Made by a program: the position numbers and the translations under genes. The notes beneath the pieces are model-generated. The model searched no databases and was not told where the DNA came from. It saw only the letters and a program-made list of their open reading frames with translations. DNA of 64,000 bases from Anaerolineales bacterium. Lineage in GTDB: Bacteria; Chloroflexota; Anaerolineae; 4572-78; J111. Below are positions 60,901-64,000 of the stretch, one piece after another. Each line of letters starts with the position of its first letter. Positions within the stretch are counted from its first letter, which is position 1. The DNA lies in the NCBI GenBank assembly GCA_015075185.1, contig JABTUW010000001.1:992001-1056000 (forward strand), read 5' to 3'.

Positions 60901-61267
60901 CCTCATCGCCCCCAACGACCTGCACTACGTCGTCGTCGAAGACCCCTTCCCCGCCGGAACCGAGGGTGTTGATGCCAGCCTGGCCACGACCAGCGTCGTC
61001 GGCGAGCCGCCGGAGCTGACCCGGACCGACCGGCGCAATCCCTGGGGTGGCGGCTACGGCTGGTGGTGGTTCTCCCACAGCGAGCTGCGCGACGAGAAGG
61101 CGGCCCTGTTCGCCACCTACCTGCCCGCCGGGACCTACGAATACACCTACTCCATCCGCGCTTCCGTCCCCGGCGAGTTCCGGGTCATCCCCACCCACGC
61201 CGAGGAGATGTACTTCCCCGAGGTCTTTGGCCGGGGGGATGGGGCGTTGTTTAGGGTGACGGAGTAG
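54962..61267 (+). CDS. Bacterial alpha-2-macroglobulin lipoprotein
   Basis: 2101 residues. The signal peptide ends in an 'SASC' lipobox (Cys about 19), followed by a Pro/Thr linker. Three SbsA/Big_5-type Ig-like domains follow (about 75-420; 'LDAPIELTFDQPMDRASVEK', 'VSVTFNQPMNRDSVEENF', 'LQVTFNSPMNPDSVVIG'). Then come macroglobulin MG domains ('RPGQTVYFKGILRADDDARY', 'LVDKAVLSLAPE'). The thioester CTEQ lies at 1601-1604 within an alpha-helical toroid, with the receptor-like C-terminal domain last. Bacterial A2M traps attacking proteases at the envelope and is paired with PBP1C, as here at 50494. AGGAG stands 9 bases before the ATG. A short spacer-derived loop occurs at residues 934-940 and others near 1474-1490 and 1957-1965. 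Confidence 0.95.
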   Translation: MQKTISVLILVIILFSASCSPTATPPPPVPSQPTGEARTTAELAGTPAVEAPTVPPAPTNTPAPPTPTPEPLPPLVLRTSPEQGQEQPLDAPIELTFDQPMDRASVEKAFAIEPGASVDGTFTWKDDQTVQFAFKDGLKRGERYRVRVIESAQSQAGLAMERPFELRFSAVGSLEVTNVQPADGSTEVLPDSIVTVLFNRPVVPLSAIGDAGNLPDPLTFTPPVMGQGEWLNTSIYQFTPDQGFEPATEYKARVSQGLQDALGQAELEDDYEWSFSTVSPAAIASLPAAGDIYVSPTPVVSVTFNQPMNRDSVEENFKLVNDKTGQAVPGQFAWVEQGIIPPPNPDDYGYDYLYDEGAGPEEVGVETVEFTPNVALEFDTVYRIELPQGVKGTVGNAATQADFSASFTVIPYPAIVSTYPANGDELVDPYTTLQVTFNSPMNPDSVVIGKNVIIQPSVAVTQVYTYWWSSNTNLEINIDATLRKPSSRYRVTLGPDIEGRYGQQLGKTTTIVWETAAAAPLIYMHSPGRIATYNAYTDTLTYLTVRNLNAVDFALYRLPLDDFIELNGNNWWDAWDRYVPKDDNLISGWQLENASDLNASVIYRVDLGGRSGLGDRLPPGLYYLEATADADAVYPEADTGSFVNARERQILVVSKNNLTLKSSINEALAWVTDLQSGQPVPDLPLTFIAGGAYDYNTGQTSASERLGQAATGRDGVGLLTYDPRSDAYEVRIAVAGDANEPDDNFAVTVSNWTDGIDRYSFNNVSVEDYLQPYSAQFYTDRNIYRPGQTVYFKGILRADDDARYSLPTAAETINILISDSQGKEVFNEEFPLSEFGTVNGSFDLDENAALGSYSIQATYDEDNTFYDDFQVAAYRKPEYLVEATTDKPEYAQGETIKVTTSAQFFFGGPVSNAQVRWTVLSDDYSFTYTPPLEGGASGGWYDFTDYDFSRSDSYTYGVYGEQIAQGEGVTDKDGRFTFEVEADIAERLASQRFTFDVTITDVNNQEVAAQAEAVVHKGDFYVGLRPERYVGRVKQENQVNVITVDWQSQPFPQQDVQLVFSEHNWYSVQKQYEDGSYYWDSVVEDIPVFTTTVTTDGDGLAVAEFTPASGGIYKVTATGEDPKGNEVRSSTYMWVSGAEYVNWRQENNDRIDLVADKREYNVGDTATILVPHPYSGTVQALVTLERGHIYEHYVTELETNSEQLEVPITEEMIPNMYVSVVVVSPPALVTVGDEQQASGELPSFKLGYASLPINTAEKQLQITMTPNKPAGETYQPGETAEYRVKVTDVQGQPVKAELSLALVDKAVLSLAPETPGQLLSTFWRTRGLGVQTAGGLTLAIDRINLAVAPEAKGGGGGFDQGFGNIRGEFKDTALWEAAFTTDANGEGTVQAKLPDNLTTWTLTGKGVTAADTLVGENTVEIVSAKPLLVRPVAPRFFVVGDEAVLGLIVQNNTKEDQEVETRFEGTGLEIGEWRIANTLTGTGGEWQSEGVPTLEVKTGERTKVEYKVTVNDAETASLTMGAKSADHGDALTFDLPIYRYSTPETVATAGVLDTDGTRTEGIALPANLDPSQGDLTVSLDPSLAAGMRDGLNYLEHFRYECTEQTVSRFLPNVFTYRAYQQLKMNNPELEDKLPGLVSVGLQRLYSQQHVDGGWGWWVLDDSNPVLTAYVLLGLVEARRAEFPVDDYVVEQAISYLEDSLVAPKDVEEAWQANRQAFVLYVLAEAGSGDLGRSVALFDERQKLDTFGKAFLAMAIHLLDEQASQVSTLLDDITSAAIASATGAHWEEAQVDYYSMNTDTRSTAIVIAALARIQPDNPLAPNAVRWLMSVRENGGHWETTQETAWAIIGLTDWMVATGELEGSYVWNVSLNGEGLGEGTVDQENVDETVKLRAEVGDLLADAVNRLAVERDPVSGDVSEESPGRLYYAAYLTYYKPVQEVKALDRGIIVSRQYFLETPSGGEGGDPITEAKVGDIIRVKLTLIAPNDLHYVVVEDPFPAGTEGVDASLATTSVVGEPPELTRTDRRNPWGGGYGWWWFSHSELRDEKAALFATYLPAGTYEYTYSIRASVPGEFRVIPTHAEEMYFPEVFGRGDGALFRVTE

Positions 61268-61289
61268 ACAACCACTGACCGTTGTAATG

Positions 61290-61325
61290 AAACGCCGCGA
61301 GGAGTTATCTCTCGCGGCGTTTTTG
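61290..61325. terminator. Rho-independent terminator after the A2M gene
   Basis: AAACGCCGCGAG (61290-61301) pairs perfectly with CTCGCGGCGTTT (61311-61322), followed by TTT. A related hairpin stands at 61911-61943. Confidence 0.85.
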
Positions 61326-61358
61326 TTGTATACTATCAAGTGATCAAAGAAGGACGCA

Positions 61359-61700
61359 ATGAATCCGGTAAAAACATCTTCACAAATTCTGGCGGATGAC
61401 AGGCTTGAGGAGATAGTTCAAACTATTCTTACGGTCGGCCGCCCGCAAAAAATCGTTTTATTTGGTTCGCGGGCGCGTGGAGAAGCCAAGCGAGACAGTG
61501 ATTATGATGTTCTGATTATCGAGTCATCCAACCTGCCCCGCTATAAACGGGCGACACCTTATCGGCGAGCTTTAATCAAACTAGGGGCAGCCAAGGATAT
61601 TGTCGTTTGGACGCCTGAAGAAGTAGCCGAATGGCGAAATGTACCCAATGCTTTCATTACAACCGCCCTGAATGAGGGTATTGTGCTTTATGAAGGATAA
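61359..61700 (+). CDS. MNT-type nucleotidyltransferase (antitoxin)
   Basis: 113 residues. 'IVLFGSRARGEAKRDSDYDV' (about 32-51) carries the GSxARG and DSDxD metal-binding signature of minimal nucleotidyltransferases, with a third acidic Asp in 'KDIVVWTPEE'. In MNT-HEPN systems (MntA-HepT) the nucleotidyltransferase AMPylates the HEPN ribonuclease toxin and blocks it. The HEPN reading frame starts inside this gene, overlapping by 11 bases as usual, but is broken (61690-61882). The antitoxin itself looks intact and may be a relic or act on another HEPN protein. Confidence 0.88.
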   Translation: MNPVKTSSQILADDRLEEIVQTILTVGRPQKIVLFGSRARGEAKRDSDYDVLIIESSNLPRYKRATPYRRALIKLGAAKDIVVWTPEEVAEWRNVPNAFITTALNEGIVLYEG

Positions 61701-61882
61701 GCACGATCTGGTACGAGGCTGGCTGGCTAAGGCCGCCAGCGACCTGGCAACGGCTGACCTGATTTTAGAAAGTATTTGAATTTTGGCCTGATCAGAGCGT
61801 AGCTGCCACAGCCGTGACTTTGGCTGAAGAGGTGCAACGTCTTATTTTAGATGCCCTACCCTCGGAATGTCACCCAAAGTAA
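61690..61882 (+). pseudogene. HEPN toxin remnant with internal deletion
   Basis: The first 29 codons ('MKDKHDLVRGWLAKAASDLA', then TADLILESI) are a normal HEPN start, overlapping the MNT gene by 11 bases. At 61777 the frame ends in TGA. In another frame (from 61778) the sequence resumes as 'EFWPDQSVAATAVTLAEEVQ' to a stop at 61882, which fits the C-terminus of HEPN proteins. The central ~75 codons, including the R-x4-6-H catalytic motif expected there, are missing, so the toxin is dead. Confidence 0.85.
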
Positions 61883-61910
61883 AATATTGCCAGGCGAGGA
61901 GGCAAATACA

Positions 61911-61945
61911 AACCGCCGCGCGAGATAATCTCGCGCGGCGGTTTT
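61911..61945. terminator. Terminator hairpin after the MNT-HEPN locus
   Basis: AACCGCCGCGCGAGAT (61911-61926) pairs with ATCTCGCGCGGCGGTT (61928-61943), then TT. The arms resemble the A2M terminator at 61290. Confidence 0.8.
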
Positions 61946-62007
61946 ATTGCAAGTCACTCTCCTGAATGACTACTTTCATTACGGAAGTTAGGCAGTGGGT
62001 GGGAAAG

Positions 62008-62081
62008 CCCTCCCTAAATCCCTCCCAAAGGGAGGGACTTAAGCTAATTCTCCCCCTGTGGGGGACGCGAAGCGGAGGGGA
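62008..62081. repeat. CCCTCCC/GGGAGGG intergenic element
   Basis: CCTCCCTAAATCCCTCCC pairs with GGGAGGG, and CTCCCCCTGTGGGGGACG pairs within itself; AGCGGAGGGGATCC follows. The same style is found in frame in kdpA (16971-17003) and A2M (60826-60855). Confidence 0.65.
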
Positions 62082-62243
62082 TCCTTCAACTGCGTACCCC
62101 CTGTCATTTAATCGTGTTAAAAACCCCCAGAAATTGAGGTGCTCAAGTCCTGTCTTTTGGGTTATAATCCGTACTATTGTAAAGCTACCGGTACTTTACT
62201 CCAATTAAATTAACGATAAAACAAAGGAAACGTCATAAATATC

Positions 62244-62933
62244 ATGAGCATAAATTTTTCGCTCTACAAAAACACGCTTAACAACGGAACCAGCCAGTTC
62301 CGGGCCGTGACCCAATCCAGCGGGACCATGACCTATGAGCAGATTGTTGAGCTGGTGGTCAAGCAGAACTCGACCGTGACCCGGGCCGATGTGCTGGCCG
62401 TGCTTGACAACTTCTTTACCGTCATCGAAGATGCGCTGCTGCTGGGCTTCAATGTCAACACCCCCGGGGCCAACTACCGGGCCAGTGTCAAGGGCGGCTT
62501 TGACCGCGACACCGACGGTTTTATCCCCGGCCGCAACACGGTCGAGGCATCCATCAACCCCGGCCCGCGGCTGCGCCGGGCCATGCGGCGCGCCCAGGTC
62601 CAAAAGCAGGAAAGCAGCAGTAACAAGCCCCGGCCGGCTTATTACCTGGATTTGAACAGCGATGAACTGAACCAGGGCATCACTCCCGGCGGCATGGGCC
62701 AGATCACCGGCTACCGCCTCAAGTTTGATCCCGCCGATCCCGAGCAGGGCATCTTCTTTATCAACGGCAGCACCACCCGGGTCAGCGTCGTCGGCCACAA
62801 TGGCCCCTCCAGGCTGATGTTCATGGTCCCGCCCGGCCTGGCCCCCGGCGATTATACCCTGGAGGTCCGCTCGACTCTGGGCAACGGCACGCTCCACAAA
62901 GGGGCGCTGGCCGAGACGCTGATCGTCGGCTAA
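62244..62933 (+). CDS. HU-family DNA-binding protein with DUF4469 domain
   Basis: 229 residues. The N-terminal half (about 1-115) is an HU-like fold ('SQFRAVTQSSGTMTYEQIVE', 'GFNVNTPGANYRASVKGGFD') of the HU-HIG group, with conserved 'RRAMRRAQVQKQ' before the linker. The C-terminal half (about 120-229) is a DUF4469/IPT-like beta-sandwich ('QITGYRLKFDPADPEQGIFF', 'MFMVPPGLAPGDYTLEVRST'). DUF4469 fusions are well known in Bacteroidota. Its nucleoid role is inferred. AAAGGAAA stands 13 bases before the ATG. It is monocistronic with its own -10 and terminator. Confidence 0.85.
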   Translation: MSINFSLYKNTLNNGTSQFRAVTQSSGTMTYEQIVELVVKQNSTVTRADVLAVLDNFFTVIEDALLLGFNVNTPGANYRASVKGGFDRDTDGFIPGRNTVEASINPGPRLRRAMRRAQVQKQESSSNKPRPAYYLDLNSDELNQGITPGGMGQITGYRLKFDPADPEQGIFFINGSTTRVSVVGHNGPSRLMFMVPPGLAPGDYTLEVRSTLGNGTLHKGALAETLIVG

Positions 62934-62957
62934 ATCTCTCCCCTCCAACTGAATATC

Positions 62958-62984
62958 AAGGCGCACCGCAGTGCGCCTTTTTTA
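62958..62984 (+). terminator. Rho-independent terminator after the HU-like gene
   Basis: AAGGCGCAC (62958-62966) pairs with GTGCGCCTT (62971-62979) around a CGCA loop, followed by TTTTT. Confidence 0.9.
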
Positions 62985-63010
62985 TTTCCCTTGTTACTAC
63001 TCAGCCCCAA

Positions 63011-63108
63011 TGTCATTTCGAGGCCGTAGGCCGAGAAATCCCTGGAGCGCCACATAGGCATGAGGGATTTCTCCTTTATGCCCTCTGGGTGCTTCGGTCG
63101 AAATGACA
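63011..63108. repeat. TGTCATT...AATGACA palindromic element, copy C
   Basis: About 98 bases with inverted ends TGTCATTTCGAGGCC and TCGAAATGACA and inner arms GAGAAATCCC/GGGATTTCTC. Third copy of the family; see 13429 and 47919. Confidence 0.75.
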
Positions 63109-63180
63109 TGCCTGAGCAGTGACTTTCCCTTTACCTTCCGGCGAAACCGGGAAAAACTGGCCGGTCAAGGTTGGCAGGAT

Positions 63181-63342
63181 ACGCCGTAATTGGGCGCAGG
63201 ATACGCCGTAGTTTGTTCCGAAACACGTCGTAATTCGGTGCAAAACACGCCGTAGTTTGGAACGAAACACGTCGTAGTTTGGAACGAAACACGTCGTAGT
63301 TTGGAACGAAACACGCCGTAGTTTGGAACAAAACACGCCGTA
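63181..63342. repeat. 22-bp tandem repeat (minisatellite), seven units plus a partial one
   Basis: Units start at 63181, 63203, 63225, 63247, 63269, 63291 and 63313, each exactly 22 bases, with a partial unit from 63335. The consensus begins ACG(C/T)CGTAGTTTGGAACGAA. The middle units (63247-63312) are nearly identical and the outer ones diverge, which is typical of expansion from the centre. There are no unique spacers, so it is not a CRISPR array. Confidence 0.9.
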
Positions 63343-63368
63343 TCTTTTTAAAGTTATCCGGCGTGTTT
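63331..63368. terminator. Hairpin at the end of the minisatellite
   Basis: AAACACGCCG (63331-63340, the last repeat unit) pairs with CGGCGTGTTT (63359-63368), followed by TTT. It may be a terminator or an array boundary. Confidence 0.55.
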
Positions 63369-63485
63369 TTGAAAGAGAAAGCGGTATCTTTTGCCTCAAA
63401 GGGTGGTAGCCGCTGCCCTCTGGGCTTTGCTTTGCAAGTTTATTGTGAAGCCTCCCTCTGGGATGGCTGACCATCAAAAAGAAAC

Positions 63486-63521
63486 AAAACGCCGTGAGGG
63501 ACGACTCTCGCGACGCTTTTG
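63486..63521. terminator. Imperfect hairpin downstream of the SAVED-like gene
   Basis: AAAACGCCGTGAG and CTCTCGCGACGCTTTT form an imperfect stem of the same kind as 61290 and 61911. It lies 73 bases after the minus-strand stop at 63594. Confidence 0.5.
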
Positions 63522-63593
63522 TTAATTTGCTCTATTCAACGAGAAAGGGCTACCTCTGGGATAGTATAGTTCTTTATTGTATCCTATGAGTTT

Positions 63594-63998
63594 CTAGATT
63601 AAGGTAAAGGCAAAGCGATATACGGGATTATCGAACCAATAAAGGTGAATGCGACCACAGGCAAACAGGCGTTGTCCGATTAATACAGCTAAAGGTGCAG
63701 GTATACGAGCAAATAGATGAATATCCGTGATTCCTTGCTCGTTCAAATGACGAATTATCTGTCCTACTTGATTAGCATATGCTACAGCAAAGCTCTCATC
63801 TATATTGGCCATGGGATTTCCATCTTTTTCTAGCTTCACTTGTAGGATTGCACCAGGGACAATTTCCGATTCTTTAATAAAGGACTCAACTGCTTTGTGG
63901 GTAGTCAAATAAGATGTCAATTCAACAATAGCGGATTGGCTATCATCGGATGATTGCTTTAGCCATTCTGGAATAAATTTTACGTCAGCAGAGTTGCC
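63594..63998 (-). CDS. SAVED-domain-like protein, C-terminal fragment
   Basis: The frame is open from the right window edge to a TAG at 63594-63596, so only about the last 134 residues are seen and the true start lies outside. 'LNEQGITDIHLFARIPAPLA', 'VLIGQRLFACGRIHLYWFDN' and 'VYRFAFTL' follow the order of the SAVED C-terminal half: an 'IHLF' strand, a 'PAPLA' turn, a 'G' helix and a Y/F-D segment. SAVED proteins sense cyclic oligonucleotides as effectors in CBASS and related defence. The effector part would be encoded beyond the edge. The family call rests on pattern only. Confidence 0.5.
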   Translation of the reverse strand, partial: GNSADVKFIPEWLKQSSDDSQSAIVELTSYLTTHKAVESFIKESEIVPGAILQVKLEKDGNPMANIDESFAVAYANQVGQIIRHLNEQGITDIHLFARIPAPLAVLIGQRLFACGRIHLYWFDNPVYRFAFTLI

Positions 63999-64000
63999 AT

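Larger units (their letters stand above)
61883..62243. other. 361-base spacer before the HU-like gene
   Basis: Contains the terminator at 61911-61945, the CCCTCCC repeat at 62008-62081, and a TATAAT (62163-62168) about 75 bases before the HU-like ATG. No good -35 is seen. No gene was seen. Confidence 0.6.
62934..63593. other. 660-base gene-free region with repeats
   Basis: Contains a terminator (62958-62984), palindromic element copy C (63011-63108), the 22-bp minisatellite (63181-63340), a hairpin closing it (63331-63368) and a terminator-like hairpin (63486-63521). Several reading frames are open through the minisatellite because its unit is not a multiple of three, but none has a Shine-Dalgarno or family resemblance, so I call no gene. 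Confidence 0.75.

Noticed and set aside
63181..63342. CRISPR array
   Set aside because: The 22-base units are contiguous with no unique spacers, and no cas gene is nearby.
63076..63477. 133- and 66-codon minus-strand frames through the minisatellite
   Set aside because: The frames stay open only because the 22-bp unit cycles through all three frames. There is no Shine-Dalgarno and no family match.
1..64000. tRNA, rRNA or riboswitch genes
   Set aside because: No cloverleaf with the conserved T-loop, rRNA fragment or known riboswitch core was recognised by eye. A covariance-model search was not possible here.

Overview
The window looks like a chromosomal segment of a moderately GC-rich bacterium, most likely Chloroflexota (Anaerolineae-like). 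This is inferred from the gene mix: alpha-glucan phosphorylase with a DUF3417 head, a tricorn-type protease, tandem nSTAND1 NTPases, HU-DUF4469 and DUF4013/4126/4190 membrane proteins. The spacers, full of short palindromic and word-like repeats, also fit. No rRNA, tRNA, integrase or transposase gene was seen, so the taxonomic call is only moderately secure.

Layout. 1-12.6 kb is housekeeping: a pentapeptide-repeat tail, endonuclease III, phosphoglycerate kinase, a membrane-anchored TPR protein, RecN, three small membrane proteins, a DinB-fold protein and glucan phosphorylase. 12.8-24.9 kb is a potassium island on the minus strand: kdpD-kdpE, kimA, a second kdpE-like regulator, and an operon of a small membrane protein, a 30-aa mini-protein, kdpF, kdpA, kdpB and kdpC. 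kdpA carries an in-frame TAA in its conserved HPFENPT motif. The promoters of kimA and of the kdp operon share the same set of TTGAC boxes at identical spacing, which predicts one KdpE-type regulon. 25-32 kb holds D-aminoacyl-tRNA deacylase, a tricorn protease, a split XdhC pair and an acyl-CoA ligase.

32.2-38.2 kb is the most system-like block. A SIR2-like protein with a degenerate active site is followed by two tandem paralogous nSTAND1 NTPases: one ends in four WD40-like blades, the other in an extracytoplasmic low-complexity stalk and a repeated domain. A dyad overlaps the presumed promoter. This is a candidate conflict/defence or signalling module. 38.2-50.3 kb is mixed: DinB-like protein, a minimal FAD oxidoreductase divergent from a TetR regulator, a hybrid histidine kinase, an SLC13/RCK transporter, a STAND-type regulator, a methyltransferase, an NAD(P)-binding protein and a DUF1772 protein. 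50.5-61.3 kb carries a PBP1C-like peptidoglycan synthase and a 2101-residue alpha-2-macroglobulin lipoprotein with a CTEQ thioester, separated by an opposite-strand lipoprotein.

The right end has an MNT antitoxin with a decayed HEPN toxin partner, an HU-DUF4469 protein, a 22-bp minisatellite and, cut by the window edge, a protein whose C-terminus looks like a SAVED cyclic-oligonucleotide sensor. A cross-cutting feature is that the spacer repeats also occur in frame inside coding sequences (kdpA, tricorn, PBP, A2M), always in linkers or loops.
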